Source: JALCRY01 sp050946575
Lineage (GTDB): Bacteria > Bacillota > Clostridia > Peptostreptococcales > Anaerovoracaceae
NCBI GenBank assembly: GCA_050946575.1
Contig: JBMNVB010000001.1
Coordinates: 186,001-250,000 of the forward strand
Direction of reading: 5' to 3'
DNA length: 64,000 nucleotides
In this document: in pieces, positions 1 to 8,879 of the stretch
Layout of the letters: each line of letters begins with the position of its first letter
Position numbering within the stretch: the first letter of the stretch is position 1
The notes under the pieces: generated by a model
Database searches by the model: none
Told to the model about the DNA's origin: nothing
What the model saw: the letters and a program-made list of their open reading frames with translations, nothing else
Program-made: the position numbers and the translations under genes

Positions 1-390
1 CTGATTTTCCCCTTCGATCGTGAACGGCAGCGTGACCGCAGTGATCCCGAATTCGCTCTGCGGGAAATCAGACGGGAATCTGACTTCATAATTTATCACA
101 CAGTACTCGAGATCATCACTTGAAAGTTCTGGGATCGTGGCCGCCTGACCCGATGAATTGTAACTGTCTATATACGCCTGCACCTTGCCGGCATCCCGTT
201 CTATCGAAGTGACTTTATATGTCACATCGTGATATTTGCCGTCCGCTTCAGCCTTTACTTTCGTCTCTATCGTTTCTCCGACCGCGGCAGCGTCCGGATC
301 CTTTTTGACCTCTGACGTTTCGGTTCCGCATGCGGCAGTGCCGAGAGCAAGTACAAACACTGCAGCAAATGCGATGAGCTTCTTCCACAT
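1..390 (-). CDS. Secreted lipoprotein, C-terminus cut by window edge
   Basis: The minus-strand frame opens with an ATG at 390-388, one base after the parB stop, with a GGGAGA ribosome site. The first 20 residues (MWKKLIAFAAVFVLALGTAAC) form a lipoprotein signal with a TAAC lipobox. After the Cys comes a short acidic linker and then a beta-rich sequence with phrases such as VGETIETKV and DVTYKVTSIERD. This resembles the extracellular DUF4352-type immunoglobulin-like fold, an inference from pattern only. About 130 residues are visible and no stop is reached. It is probably co-transcribed with parA-parB. Function unknown. Confidence 0.7.
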   Translation of the reverse strand, partial: MWKKLIAFAAVFVLALGTAACGTETSEVKKDPDAAAVGETIETKVKAEADGKYHDVTYKVTSIERDAGKVQAYIDSYNSSGQAATIPELSSDDLEYCVINYEVRFPSDFPQSEFGITAVTLPFTIEGENQ

Positions 391-391
391 C

Positions 392-1267
392 TCATATCTC
401 CCTGAGCAGTTCAATGATCCTGTCCATCTCTTCCCTGCTGTAGCATTCTATTTCTATTTTTCCTTTATTACCCGAAAATCTGAGGCTGACCTTCGTCCCG
501 AGAGCCGTTTTCAGATCCTCTTCGATCCTGAGCACGTCCGCGTTCTTCTCCATCGGGCGGCCGCGCCTTCTTCCGGCCTTCTTCTTGCCCGAGGCGATGG
601 CTTCTGTTTCACGGACCGAAAGTCCTTCCTTCTCTATTTTCTCCGCCAGCGCAGTCATCTTCTGCTCATCCTTCATCTGCAGCAGTGCCCTGGCATGTCC
701 CGCGGAGATCGTCCCTTCCGCTGCCTTTTCCTGTATGGCCTCAGGCAATTTCAATAATCTGAGAGAGTTGGCAATATATGGTCTGCTCTTTCCGACACTG
801 GCAGAGACCTGCTCCTGTGTCAGGCCGTATTCGCTGATCATGCCGCTGAGCCCGCGTGCTTCTTCAATGGGATTCAGGTCTTCACGCTGCATGTTCTCAA
901 TTATCGCGAATAACATATTTTCCCTGTCCGAAAGTTCCCTCACAAGGCACGGCACAGTCTTCAGTCCGGCTTTCCGCGCCGCGCGCCATCTTCTTTCGCC
1001 GGCGACTATCTCATAGCCTTCGCCTGACGGCCTCACGATTATCGGCTGGATCACTCCGTGCTCCTTAATAGATGAAGCAAGATCCTCGAGGCCTTCCTCC
1101 GAAAAAGTCTTCCGCGGCTGGTCCCTGTTGGGCTTTATGTCATTAATATCAATGCTGTCAACACCTGAGCCGTCATTATCATCGGGGGATTCATTTTCTA
1201 TTGTTTCGATCTCGCCGAAAAGGGCGTCAAGCCCTTTCCCGAGTCCGCTGTTCCTTTTCTTCGCCAT
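392..1267 (-). CDS. parB: Chromosome partitioning protein ParB (Spo0J)
   Basis: 291 aa, usual length. The N-terminus has the conserved GLGKGLDALFG segment that in the family contacts ParA. The CTP-binding core includes GERRWRAARKAG near residues 90-101 and ENMQREDLNPIEEA near 125-138. The helix-turn-helix follows (LTQEQVSASVGKSRPYIANS, about 149-168). ParB is a CTPase clamp that loads at parS and spreads, recruiting SMC and stimulating ParA. The start overlaps the parA stop (TAATG) with a GGAGGA site inside parA. Two parS sites lie just upstream of parA. The tail is a short lysine-rich linker plus a dimerisation helix. Confidence 0.97.
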   Translation of the reverse strand: MAKKRNSGLGKGLDALFGEIETIENESPDDNDGSGVDSIDINDIKPNRDQPRKTFSEEGLEDLASSIKEHGVIQPIIVRPSGEGYEIVAGERRWRAARKAGLKTVPCLVRELSDRENMLFAIIENMQREDLNPIEEARGLSGMISEYGLTQEQVSASVGKSRPYIANSLRLLKLPEAIQEKAAEGTISAGHARALLQMKDEQKMTALAEKIEKEGLSVRETEAIASGKKKAGRRRGRPMEKNADVLRIEEDLKTALGTKVSLRFSGNKGKIEIECYSREEMDRIIELLREI

Positions 1268-2040
1268 TATTTATCTTCCTCCAATGCAAGAAATTCATCA
1301 GCGAATTCGTTATATGCTTCCGCTCCGGTTGATTTGGGGTCGTACTGGAATATCGGCACGCCGTAGCTCGGAGCTTCCGCCAGTCTTACATTCCTCGGGA
1401 TGACAGTTGTGTACACTTTATCCTTGAAATATTTCTTGACTTCCTCAACGACCTGTATCGACAGGTTAGTCCTCCCGTCGAACATGCTGAGAATTACGCC
1501 CTGTATCTCAAGGTCCGGATTCAGATTCTTCCTCACTATTTCTATTGTGCTCATCAGCTGGCTTACACCTTCGAGTGCATAGAACTCGCACTGAATCGGT
1601 ATCAGCACTGAATCCACTGCTGTCAGAGAGTTGATAGTGAGGAGGCCGAGCGACGGGGGACAGTCGATAAAGATGTAATCGTAGTCGTCCTTTACTACAG
1701 AGAGCGCCTTTTTGAGCATTTTCTCCCGTCCGTCCATCTTTACCAATTCGACTTCCGCGCCTGCAAGAGCGACACTTGCCGGTATAACGTCAAGCCCGTC
1801 GGTCGATGTTCCGACAATTGTCTTCCTGATGTCGCAGTCCGGATCCGTAAGCACATCATACGATGTCAGTTCCCGATTTTTCTTCAGGATCCCCAGTCCG
1901 CTTGTCGTATTTCCCTGCGGATCTATATCGATCACTAGGACTTTTTTCCCCTTCATTGCAAGGCTTGCAGCCAGATTGATGTTTGTTGTTGTCTTTCCGA
2001 CGCCGCCTTTCTGATTAAAAATAGCAATAGCTTTGCCCAA
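1267..2040 (-). CDS. parA: Chromosome partitioning ATPase ParA (Soj)
   Basis: 257 aa. It starts with TTG at 2040 behind a strong GGAGGAAGG site. The deviant Walker A motif KGGVGKTT sits at residues 11-18, with DIDPQGN (Walker A') and FIDCPPSLGLLT (Walker B) following in order, as in the Soj/MinD family. ParA binds DNA non-specifically as an ATP dimer and acts with ParB in origin segregation; in Bacillota it also modulates DnaA. It is the first gene of the parA-parB-lipoprotein unit. The 131 bp upstream hold both parS sites, so ParB could influence its own promoter. Confidence 0.97.
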   Translation of the reverse strand: MGKAIAIFNQKGGVGKTTTNINLAASLAMKGKKVLVIDIDPQGNTTSGLGILKKNRELTSYDVLTDPDCDIRKTIVGTSTDGLDVIPASVALAGAEVELVKMDGREKMLKKALSVVKDDYDYIFIDCPPSLGLLTINSLTAVDSVLIPIQCEFYALEGVSQLMSTIEIVRKNLNPDLEIQGVILSMFDGRTNLSIQVVEEVKKYFKDKVYTTVIPRNVRLAEAPSYGVPIFQYDPKSTGAEAYNEFADEFLALEEDK

Positions 2041-2098
2041 TTTCCTTCCTCCTTGTACTTACACCTGATGTCGATCGCTAATGATAATTATACACTAA

Positions 2099-2114
2099 TG
2101 TTTCACGTGAAACA
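2099..2114. promoter_or_regulatory. parS centromere site 1
   Basis: TGTTTCACGTGAAACA is a perfect 16-bp palindrome matching the near-universal ParB site (NGTTNCACGTGAAACN). It lies 59 bp upstream of parA, about 6.5 kb from dnaA, a normal origin-proximal position. Confidence 0.95.
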
Positions 2115-2126
2115 ATTTATTATCAT

Positions 2127-2158
2127 AAAAAAGGAATGTTTCACGTGAAACATTCCTT
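2127..2158 (-). terminator. rsmG terminator built around parS
   Basis: On the minus strand a 28-bp perfect palindrome (arms 14 bp, AAGGAATGTTTCAC and its complement) is followed at once by six T residues. It lies 14 bp past the rsmG stop. That is the form of a Rho-independent terminator, although the perfect palindrome would need to open a small loop at its centre. The same DNA is parS. Confidence 0.6.
2137..2152. promoter_or_regulatory. parS centromere site 2
   Basis: A second identical TGTTTCACGTGAAACA lies 38 bp from the first. It is embedded in a longer perfect palindrome covering 2131-2158, which also looks like the rsmG terminator stem. Confidence 0.95.
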
Positions 2159-2171
2159 TGTGTCATGATAT

Positions 2172-2894
2172 TTATCTGATTGGATCCTTCGACGGCGTCC
2201 CTGCTTTCCGCGGGAATTTTTTCGGAGTCGGTTTTTCCTTTTTTATGATCACCAGTATATGATCGAGATCGTATTCTTCTATTTTCCCGGCGATCTCCGG
2301 AACGACTGTAACGGGTTCTCCGCCGCCGAGTATATCCACTGCATGTGACGCTTCTCTGATTTCATGCACAGATTCCGGACCTTTGTAAGCGGCGAAAAAT
2401 CCGCCCGGTTTTACAAGCGGCAGACAGTACTCCGAAAGCACTGTCATATCGGCCACAGCCCTTGAAATAACTAAATCACAGGACTCACGCCATTCACCGT
2501 TCCTTCCGAGGTCTTCCGCCCTGGAATGGACGGTGCGGACATTAGATATCCCCAGGTTATCCACAGTTTGCCTGATAATATTCACACGCTTGTTCAACGA
2601 ATCCACAAGCGTGAACTGCTTTTCCGGAAAGGCGATCGCGAGCGGAACACCGGGGAATCCGGCCCCCGTCCCTATGTCCATTATAACTGACGAATCTCTC
2701 ATGCACTCTTCGCCGGCGATCATCAGAGAATCGACTGTATGCTTGATGTCGAACTCCTCTGTAGGAATAGTTGTAAGATTAACCTTTTTATTCCAATCCA
2801 GTACAGCTTCCTTATATCGGCGCATCAGAACGGCCTTTTCCTCAATGTCATCAATGCCGAGCAGCCGCAGTGCCTTTTCTACAACATCACTCAT
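2172..2894 (-). CDS. rsmG: 16S rRNA (guanine-N7) methyltransferase RsmG (GidB)
   Basis: 240 aa, family length. The Rossmann SAM-binding motif [16 protein letters not shown] spans about residues 72-87, preceded by the typical [19 protein letters not shown] segment. RsmG methylates G527 of 16S rRNA; loss of the family enzyme gives low-level streptomycin resistance. The gene overlaps the mnmG end by 4 bp (ATGA), so it is translationally coupled. The C-terminus carries a Lys/Pro-rich tail. It is followed by the parS-containing hairpin. Confidence 0.96.
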   Translation of the reverse strand: MSDVVEKALRLLGIDDIEEKAVLMRRYKEAVLDWNKKVNLTTIPTEEFDIKHTVDSLMIAGEECMRDSSVIMDIGTGAGFPGVPLAIAFPEKQFTLVDSLNKRVNIIRQTVDNLGISNVRTVHSRAEDLGRNGEWRESCDLVISRAVADMTVLSEYCLPLVKPGGFFAAYKGPESVHEIREASHAVDILGGGEPVTVVPEIAGKIEEYDLDHILVIIKKEKPTPKKFPRKAGTPSKDPIR

Positions 2895-4771
2895 TTCATT
2901 CTTCTCCTCTTCTCGAGGTATATGAGCAGTACATTTATATCTGCCGGAGAAACTCCGGATATACGGGAAGCCTGACCTATTGTCTCCGGCCTCCTGTCGG
3001 AGAGTTTCTGCATCGCCTCTATCCTGAGACCGCTTACATCTTCATAATCGATATCATCGGGGATGTACCTCTTCTCAAGTCTTTTGAATTTCTCGACCTT
3101 GGCGAGCATCTTGTCGATATACCCCTTGTATTTGAGGCCGACCTCTGCCTGATTAGCGGAATGCGCTGAAATTTCAGGCCTTCCCGGGTCTATGACCTTT
3201 AATGCGTCATAACTTATTTCCGGCCTTCTGAGAAGATCTGCGAGCGAGATGCTGTTCTCCAGAGGCGCGCTGCCGAGAGATCCGAGAAAGCTATTTGCTT
3301 CTCCCGGCGTCACCATCGTGCGCCTGAGGCGCTCCGTTTCATTTTCGACTTCTTCTTTAGTCCTGAGATACCTGCGGTACCGTTCCCCGGTAGCAAGTCC
3401 TATCCTGTACGACTTCTCCGTAAGCCGCGTGTCGGCATTGTCCTGACGGAGGAGCAGCCTATATTCTGCACGCGATGTCATGATCCTGTACGGCTCGTTC
3501 GTGCCTTTAAGAGTAAGATCATCTATGAGGACGCCGATATACGCTTCGCTCCGGTCGAGGATGAACGGTTTTTCACCCTTTACCTTGAGCGCGGCATTGA
3601 TGCCGGCTATTATTCCCTGGGCCGCCGCCTCCTCGTAGCCGGAACTCCCGTTGAACTGCCCGGCACAGAACAGGTTCTCGATCGTTTTGTTCTCAAGGGA
3701 AGGTTTTAGATCGAGGGGATCGATGCAGTCGTACTCTATCGCGTATGCAGGCCTTGAAATTTCAATATTTTCAAGTCCCGGAATCGTTTTGTAGAATGCG
3801 AGCTGGACATCCTCGGGAAGGGAGGAACTCATGCCCTGCAGATACATCTCCTCCGTGTCAAGTCCCTCCGGTTCGACGAAAAGCTGATGACGCTTCCTGT
3901 CCGCGAATCTGTTCACTTTGTCTTCGATGGAAGGGCAGTATCTCGGGCCGACGCCTTCTATATCGCCGCCGAAAAGTGCCGATCTGTGGAAATTCCTCCT
4001 GATGATGTCGTGAGTCTCTTCGTTCGTATATGTAAGCCAGCAGGGGACCTGCTCCTTTTCAAGACTGTCGGTCATGAAAGAGAACGGCACTATTTTCCTA
4101 TCTCCGTCCTGCCGCTTCATTTTCGAATAATCGAGCGATGCGCTGAGCGCTCTCGCGGGCGTACCCGTCTTGAACCTGCGAATCGGTAGCCCGTGTTTTC
4201 TGAGATTTTTCGCGAGTTCCGTCGAAGGAGCGAGTCCGTTCGGTCCGGACTCGAAATTCGAGCTTCCTATAAAGATCTTCCCGCCGAGGAAAGTACCGGT
4301 CGCGATAATGACGGCCGTCGATCTGTAAACGGCTCCCGTCTTCATACGGACGCCCTTTACGCGGCCTTCCTCAACGATAATATCGACCGCTTCGCCCTGC
4401 TTGAGGTCAAGAAGCGGCTGTTTTTCAATGGTTTTCTTCATCTCAACGTGGTAGGCGTGCTTGTCGGCCTGCGCGCGCAGGGAATGTACGGCGGGACCCT
4501 TGGAAGTATTGAGCATCCTGCTCTGGATAAAAGTCTTATCGATATTTACTCCCATCTCGCCTCCGAGCGCGTCTATCTCGCGCACGAGATGGCCTTTGCC
4601 CGTCCCGCCTATAGCGGGATTGCAGGGCATCATGGCAAGTGATTCGAGATTTATCGCGAGCATGAGAGTCCCGAGCCCCATCCTCGCGCACGCGAGTCCG
4701 GCCTCGCAGCCAGCGTGACCCGCTCCGATCACTATCACATCATATGTTCCCATCAAATATTCTTCGTTCAT
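2891..4771 (-). CDS. mnmG: tRNA U34 carboxymethylaminomethyl modification enzyme MnmG (GidA)
   Basis: About 626 aa from the ATG at 4771, which overlaps the mnmE stop (TAATG) and has GGGG 7 bp upstream. A TTG 15 bp earlier would extend it by five residues but is less likely. The FAD-binding [10 protein letters not shown] motif lies at about residues 16-25 and [17 protein letters not shown] at about 46-62. MnmG works with MnmE to make cmnm5U34 in tRNAs reading NNA/NNG codons. It sits in the conserved mnmE-mnmG-rsmG order. Confidence 0.97.
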   Translation of the reverse strand: MNEEYLMGTYDVIVIGAGHAGCEAGLACARMGLGTLMLAINLESLAMMPCNPAIGGTGKGHLVREIDALGGEMGVNIDKTFIQSRMLNTSKGPAVHSLRAQADKHAYHVEMKKTIEKQPLLDLKQGEAVDIIVEEGRVKGVRMKTGAVYRSTAVIIATGTFLGGKIFIGSSNFESGPNGLAPSTELAKNLRKHGLPIRRFKTGTPARALSASLDYSKMKRQDGDRKIVPFSFMTDSLEKEQVPCWLTYTNEETHDIIRRNFHRSALFGGDIEGVGPRYCPSIEDKVNRFADRKRHQLFVEPEGLDTEEMYLQGMSSSLPEDVQLAFYKTIPGLENIEISRPAYAIEYDCIDPLDLKPSLENKTIENLFCAGQFNGSSGYEEAAAQGIIAGINAALKVKGEKPFILDRSEAYIGVLIDDLTLKGTNEPYRIMTSRAEYRLLLRQDNADTRLTEKSYRIGLATGERYRRYLRTKEEVENETERLRRTMVTPGEANSFLGSLGSAPLENSISLADLLRRPEISYDALKVIDPGRPEISAHSANQAEVGLKYKGYIDKMLAKVEKFKRLEKRYIPDDIDYEDVSGLRIEAMQKLSDRRPETIGQASRISGVSPADINVLLIYLEKRRRMK

Positions 4772-6135
4772 TATTTCCCCAGACAAAATCTCGAAAATAC
4801 CTCATTAAGGATATCTTCCTCCACAGTTTCACCGGTGATCTTCCCGAGCGTCTCATGCGCGGAACGCAGATCCATATCAATAAAATCAAGCGCCTCTCCG
4901 GCCTCTGCCATCGTGAGCGCGCTGTCGAGAGACTCCGCGGCCTCACGGAGAAGAGCCTCCTGCCTCGCATTGGTAATGATAAGACTCGAACCCTGACGGA
5001 GCCTGCCGCCGTAGACAAGACTCTCTATCTTATCTTCAACCTCATCAATGCCGGTATTGTCTTTCATGGAAGTCATTATTATGTCGGCTCCGGGCCTGAG
5101 CGCCTCAGCTTCCCCGCGCGTGATCTCATTCCCGAGATCGGTCTTGTTTATCAGAATAAGCGAATTTTCCGCGGTCGTATTATCGAATATATCGATATCC
5201 TCATCGACGATCCCCGTCTGCGCATCCAGGACGAAAATCACGAGATCCGCACTCTCGATGCTTTCCTTCGCGCGCCTTATCCCGATGCGTTCTATCTTGT
5301 CATCTGTCTCCCTGATCCCGGCTGTGTCGGTGAGCACGACCGGCAGGCCGCGTATGCTGAGACTCTCTTCGATAGTATCGCGCGTCGTGCCGGGGATCTC
5401 CGTAACGATCGCGCGGGATTCCCTCAGCAATGCGTTCATCAGAGAAGATTTCCCGACGTTCGGCCTCCCGCAGATCGCGATCTTTATCCCGTCCCTGATC
5501 ATGCGCCCAGTATTGCTGGAATCTATCAGTTTTCTTATTTCATCGCCTATTGACGATATACTTTCGATAAGATGCTTATACACGACAGGCTCTATGTCTT
5601 CGTCCGGATAATCTATGTTTACCGCAATGTCCACGAGCTCGTCGAGCAGCCTCTTTCTCAGGGACCTGATCTCGTCAGCGAGCCTCCCCTCGAGCTGGCC
5701 TATCGCGGTGCCGTATGATGAATCGGTTTTCGCGCTCACCACATCCATGACCGCTTCTGCCTGCGTCAGATCTATCCTTCCGTTCAGGAACGCCCGCTTC
5801 GTGAACTCACCCTTTTCGGCGAGCCTCGCGCCGCAGCGGAGCACAAGTGCAAGCGTCTTTCTGAGCGCAACTACACTGCCGTGGTTATCTATTTCCACGA
5901 TATCCTCTTTCGTATATGTGTCAGGCGCTTTCATGTAAACTGCAAGCACTTCATCGATCGTCTCACCGGTATCCGGATCCTTGATATGCCCGTATGTGAG
6001 CCTGCGATCGGTCATTTCCGAACTGGTGACGAAGATCTTATCTATTATCTGTTTTGCGTTTTCACCGCTCATCCTCACTATCCCGATCCCGCCTTCGCCG
6101 AAAGCTGTCGAGATCGCGGCAATAGTATCTTCCAT
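4771..6135 (-). CDS. mnmE: tRNA modification GTPase MnmE (TrmE)
   Basis: 454 aa from the ATG at 6135, placed there by GGAGAA 6 bp upstream and by the family start [10 protein letters not shown]; an upstream in-frame ATG would add an unrelated stretch. Domains: N-terminal folate-binding domain, helical domain, inserted G domain with the P-loop GRPNVGKSS near residue 222 and LTDTAGIR for G3, and the C-terminal FCLGK, which supplies the conserved Cys-x-Gly-Lys. It partners MnmG in cmnm5U34 synthesis. It lies just after a strong hairpin, so the mnmE-mnmG-rsmG part may be reduced by termination. Confidence 0.97.
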   Translation of the reverse strand: MEDTIAAISTAFGEGGIGIVRMSGENAKQIIDKIFVTSSEMTDRRLTYGHIKDPDTGETIDEVLAVYMKAPDTYTKEDIVEIDNHGSVVALRKTLALVLRCGARLAEKGEFTKRAFLNGRIDLTQAEAVMDVVSAKTDSSYGTAIGQLEGRLADEIRSLRKRLLDELVDIAVNIDYPDEDIEPVVYKHLIESISSIGDEIRKLIDSSNTGRMIRDGIKIAICGRPNVGKSSLMNALLRESRAIVTEIPGTTRDTIEESLSIRGLPVVLTDTAGIRETDDKIERIGIRRAKESIESADLVIFVLDAQTGIVDEDIDIFDNTTAENSLILINKTDLGNEITRGEAEALRPGADIIMTSMKDNTGIDEVEDKIESLVYGGRLRQGSSLIITNARQEALLREAAESLDSALTMAEAGEALDFIDMDLRSAHETLGKITGETVEEDILNEVFSRFCLGK

Positions 6136-6152
6136 TTTAATTCTCCGAAAAC

Positions 6153-6184
6153 CTGAATAAAAAGCCCGCGCTGAAGGCGCGGGC
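6153..6184 (-). terminator. Rho-independent terminator or attenuator after jag
   Basis: On the minus strand an 8-bp GC stem (GCCCGCGC/GCGCGGGC, arms 6164-6171 and 6177-6184) with a 5-nt loop is followed by TTTTTATT. It lies 10 bp after the jag stop and 18 bp before the mnmE start. There is no room for a separate mnmE promoter downstream, so some read-through is expected. Confidence 0.8.
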
Positions 6185-6193
6185 ACTTGTTTC

Positions 6194-7045
6194 CTATTTG
6201 TTGAGTTCTATGATTACGCGTCTGTGCGGCTCTTCGCCTTCGCTTCTTGTCCTGACGCGTTCATCGCTCTGCAGCGTCGCGTGGATTATCATGCGCTCAT
6301 ACGGATTCATCGGTTCGAGCCTTACGCTCCTGCCTGTCCTTACGACTTTATCCGCGAGTCTTTCAGCGAGCTGATCGAGCGTTCTCTCTCTCTTCGCCCT
6401 GTAATTCTCAACGTCCAGGACAACTCTTATATACTTCGGTCTGTCCTTGTTCACTACGAGACTCGTAAGATACTGCAGTGAATCCAGTGTCTGTCCGCGC
6501 TTTCCGATCACGGCGCCGACGCCTTCACCCTTCATATCGATGTACAGCGATTCTTCGTTCGCCGCAGCCCTGAATTCAAGGGAAAGCCCCATTTCCTCAG
6601 TTACTTTCCTCAGAAAATCAACGCCCTTGCTCGATTCGACCGGTTCGAGATCATCGGGTCTTTTACTGATGTACACGACCCGCTCGTGCTGCGGTTTCTT
6701 CTTCCTGTTATTGTTCCTGCGCTGTTTCTGTCTGCGGTTCTTCCCGCCGGTACGCTCGCGCGGCTCCCTTTCGCCCTCATGTGCGGATTTTGTCTCCGCT
6801 CCGGCGGACGCCTTCATATCAGCGCTTTCGGGCGCCGGTGCCTCTTCAGCCTTCTCTTCTTCAGGTTCTTCTTTCTTAATAGGTTCAACTCTGACCTTCG
6901 CGAGTTTGGATCCAAGTCCCAGGAATCCCTTCGACGGTTCCTCAAGGACTTTCACAGTGACCTCGTCGCGGGTCAGTTTGAGGTCAGCGAGCGCGAGATC
7001 AACAGCCTCGTCGACGCTCTTCCCCCATTTTTCCGAAAAGTCCAT
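6194..7045 (-). CDS. jag: RNA-binding protein Jag (KhpB/EloR type)
   Basis: 283 aa. The N-terminal Jag_N segment has GKSVDEAVDLALADL. An acidic, low-complexity linker and a Lys/Arg-rich patch occupy about residues 55-125. A KH domain with VIGKRGQTLDSLQYL follows, and the C-terminal R3H domain has NPYERMIIHATLQ. Members bind RNA, often with KhpA, and affect cell elongation and division. It starts 2 bp after the yidC stop with GGGAGGAAA as ribosome site. Confidence 0.95.
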   Translation of the reverse strand: MDFSEKWGKSVDEAVDLALADLKLTRDEVTVKVLEEPSKGFLGLGSKLAKVRVEPIKKEEPEEEKAEEAPAPESADMKASAGAETKSAHEGEREPRERTGGKNRRQKQRRNNNRKKKPQHERVVYISKRPDDLEPVESSKGVDFLRKVTEEMGLSLEFRAAANEESLYIDMKGEGVGAVIGKRGQTLDSLQYLTSLVVNKDRPKYIRVVLDVENYRAKRERTLDQLAERLADKVVRTGRSVRLEPMNPYERMIIHATLQSDERVRTRSEGEEPHRRVIIELNK

Positions 7046-7047
7046 GT

Positions 7048-7764
7048 TTACTTTTTTCCTCCCTTTTTCTTCTTGTTCTTCTGCTCAGCCAGCATCTCTT
7101 CTCTGATCTTGTTCATGCGCATGTTGAAGAATATCTGGATGACCTGCGACATCGCCCAGTATATCGTGAGCCCGGAAGGGAATGTCCTTCCCATCAGAAC
7201 AATGAGTACCGGAAAGACGTACTGCATCATCTTCATCATGCCGCCCATGCCGGCCTGATTCGTATCCGCCTGCTGCTTCGACTGCATCGAGAATGATACG
7301 AACGTCGCGATCCCGGCGAGGATAGGAAGTATCCATTTATCCGGCTGGCTCATGTCAGGCATCCAAAGGAAGGATTCGTGGACAGCGAATATCATTTTGC
7401 TGTCTGTCATAAAAGCGAGAGGATTCTGCAGCAATGCAAAGAGTCCGAATATGATGACCATCTGTATGAGCATCGGGAGGCAGCCGCCCATCGGGTTAAA
7501 GCCTTCCTCCTTGTAAAGCTCGGCCAGCTTCTCGTTCTGCATTTCCTTATCGTCTTTATACTTGTTCTGGATAGCCTGTAATTTAGGCTGAACAAGACTC
7601 ATCTTTGTAGTCGATTTGATCTGCTTTATGTAGAGAGGGTAGATCAGGAATTTTACAATGAGCGTCAGAATGATTATCGCTACTCCGTAATTCCCGACCA
7701 GCCCGTAGATAAATGTCAGCAGATACCCGATCGGCGTGGCAAGTATGTTCAAGAATGCATTCAT
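7048..7764 (-). CDS. yidC: Membrane protein insertase YidC/Oxa1
   Basis: 238 aa with hydrophobic segments near residues 12-45, 95-115, 150-170 and 180-215. The family signature region GFNPMGGCLPMLIQMVI is present, as is the loop before it (KLQAIQNKYKDDKEMQNEKL) for the cytoplasmic hairpin. The lysine-rich tail (NKKKKGGKK) is typical of ribosome contact. No lipobox signal peptide is seen, unlike Bacillus SpoIIIJ. In the first helix of the groove the position usually taken by Arg appears to be Lys38. It belongs to the rnpA-yidD-yidC-jag operon. Confidence 0.96.
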   Translation of the reverse strand: MNAFLNILATPIGYLLTFIYGLVGNYGVAIIILTLIVKFLIYPLYIKQIKSTTKMSLVQPKLQAIQNKYKDDKEMQNEKLAELYKEEGFNPMGGCLPMLIQMVIIFGLFALLQNPLAFMTDSKMIFAVHESFLWMPDMSQPDKWILPILAGIATFVSFSMQSKQQADTNQAGMGGMMKMMQYVFPVLIVLMGRTFPSGLTIYWAMSQVIQIFFNMRMNKIREEMLAEQKNKKKKGGKK

Positions 7765-7780
7765 TAATTATTTTCCTCCG

Positions 7781-7990
7781 TTATTTCACGGGATCGTATC
7801 CGCCCGGATTAAAGGGATTGCACCTCAGTATCCGCTTGAATCCCATGAACCCACCCTTCAGAACTCCGTACTTTTCAATAGCCTGAATGCAGTATGTGGA
7901 GCAGGTGGGATAGAACCGACATGTCGGTCCGTGCATCGGCGATATCCATTGCTGATACCACCTTATCAAGAAAATCAGTACTTTTTTCAA
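7781..7990 (-). CDS. yidD: Membrane protein insertion efficiency factor YidD
   Basis: 69 aa, starting with TTG at 7990 behind AAGGTG. It carries the family pattern [26 protein letters not shown] and [19 protein letters not shown], including all conserved cysteines. YidD is thought to sit at the inner membrane face and help YidC-dependent insertion. It lies between rnpA and yidC as in most bacteria. Confidence 0.95.
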   Translation of the reverse strand: MKKVLIFLIRWYQQWISPMHGPTCRFYPTCSTYCIQAIEKYGVLKGGFMGFKRILRCNPFNPGGYDPVK

Positions 7991-8000
7991 TACAGCACCT

Positions 8001-8333
8001 TCATTTCATATCTGCTTTACTTATCGCGGCTTCAATAGATTTTTTCACATCCGCGCATTTCCTGTTGTTTATCGATTTTCTTGCAATAAATATTACGTCG
8101 TATCCCGTGAACGAAAGCGGCCGCATCAGTCTTACACTCTCTTTCATAAGACGTCTCGCCCTGTTGCGCTGCACGGCATTTCCGACTTTCCTGCTTGCGA
8201 GAAAACCGAGCCTGTTATGTGGAAGACCGTTTTTTTTATAGAAGACTACCACATATCTGTCTCCTTTTGATCTGCCCCGCTTATATACGTTGTCAAAATT
8301 CCTGCTTCCGCGGAGCACTTCATCTTTCAGCAT
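8001..8333 (-). CDS. rnpA: Ribonuclease P protein component
   Basis: About 110 aa from the ATG at 8333 ([17 protein letters not shown]), the usual family start; an upstream in-frame ATG would add ten atypical residues. The RNR-type motif region is present as [20 protein letters not shown], which contacts the RNase P RNA. RnpA assists removal of 5' tRNA leaders. It is encoded 43 bp after rpmH and ends 11 bp before yidD. Confidence 0.96.
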   Translation of the reverse strand: MLKDEVLRGSRNFDNVYKRGRSKGDRYVVVFYKKNGLPHNRLGFLASRKVGNAVQRNRARRLMKESVRLMRPLSFTGYDVIFIARKSINNRKCADVKKSIEAAISKADMK

Positions 8334-8375
8334 CACGTCACCCGAAAAACCAATAAAGGCCACTTCACGCGGCCC

Positions 8376-8510
8376 TTATGCTGATAATCTCTTTCTTCCG
8401 TTAGCTCTTCTTCTCTTAATGATGTTTCTGCCGTTCTTTGTTTTCATTCTTTTTCTGAAGCCATGCTCCTTTTTTCTCTGCCTTTTCTTAGGCTGATAAG
8501 TCATTTTCAT
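8376..8510 (-). CDS. rpmH: 50S ribosomal protein L34
   Basis: 44 aa, starting at 8510 behind the strong ribosome site AAAGGAGGTG. The protein is almost invariant L34 ([20 protein letters not shown] at the start, GRKRLSA at the end). It is the first gene of the leftward rpmH-rnpA-yidD-yidC-jag unit with a near-consensus promoter upstream. Confidence 0.98.
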   Translation of the reverse strand: MKMTYQPKKRQRKKEHGFRKRMKTKNGRNIIKRRRANGRKRLSA

Positions 8511-8541
8511 CGCGCGCACCTCCTTTCGCACATGCTCAATT

Positions 8542-8570
8542 ATTATATAGCCTGCATATTGATAAGTCAA
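8542..8570 (-). promoter_or_regulatory. Strong sigma-A type promoter for rpmH
   Basis: On the minus strand: -35 TTGACT (8570-8565), a 17-bp spacer and -10 TATAAT (8547-8542). The -35 lies inside an 11-bp inverted repeat. The predicted transcript begins about 25 nt before the rpmH start. Confidence 0.85.
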
Positions 8571-8590
8571 TGATTTTCAGACTTATCAAT
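8558..8590. repeat. 11-bp inverted repeat between rpmH and dnaA
   Basis: ATTGATAAGTC (8558-8568) and GACTTATCAAT (8580-8590) are perfect complements separated by 11 bp. The left arm covers the rpmH -35 hexamer and the right arm runs into a GCATTGAT-type motif (8585-8592). It could be an operator or a transcript hairpin. Confidence 0.7.
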
Positions 8591-8639
8591 GCGCTGCGGC
8601 GCCGCAGGAGGGCGTCCTTTCTGCCCCGACTTAATAAGC

Positions 8640-8879
8640 TCCACAAGATATTGTGGGGATGTTGATTTTGTGCACAAGCTTATCCACAGTTTGTTAATAA
8701 CTTTCCGGCCGTTCGTTGGAATCACTTTATTTTCAGCCGGCATTATGCCTGTTGATTATTTTTTCGGCCGTTTATGGTCAAAATACAAATACATTCCCGT
8801 GTTTTCAATTTTGTTATTGCCTGTGGATAACTTTTTGTTTATTATAGTATTGCTAAACAAAAACGACAGGGGAAATTGT
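8640..8879. other. oriC: oriC, upstream part with DnaA boxes
   Basis: The AT-rich spacer before dnaA holds two perfect DnaA boxes in opposite orientation: TTATCCACA at 8680-8688 and TGTGGATAA at 8822-8830. A near-palindrome CCACAA-TTGTGG lies at 8641-8656. Together with the spacer after dnaA it forms a bipartite origin as known in Bacillota. The dnaA promoter must also be here; an approximate -10 (TATAGT, 8843-8848) is visible without a clear -35. Confidence 0.8.

Noticed and set aside
236..757. Plus-strand open frames opposite parB and other GC-rich genes
   Set aside because: They overlap well-identified genes on the other strand and lack ribosome sites or known similarity.
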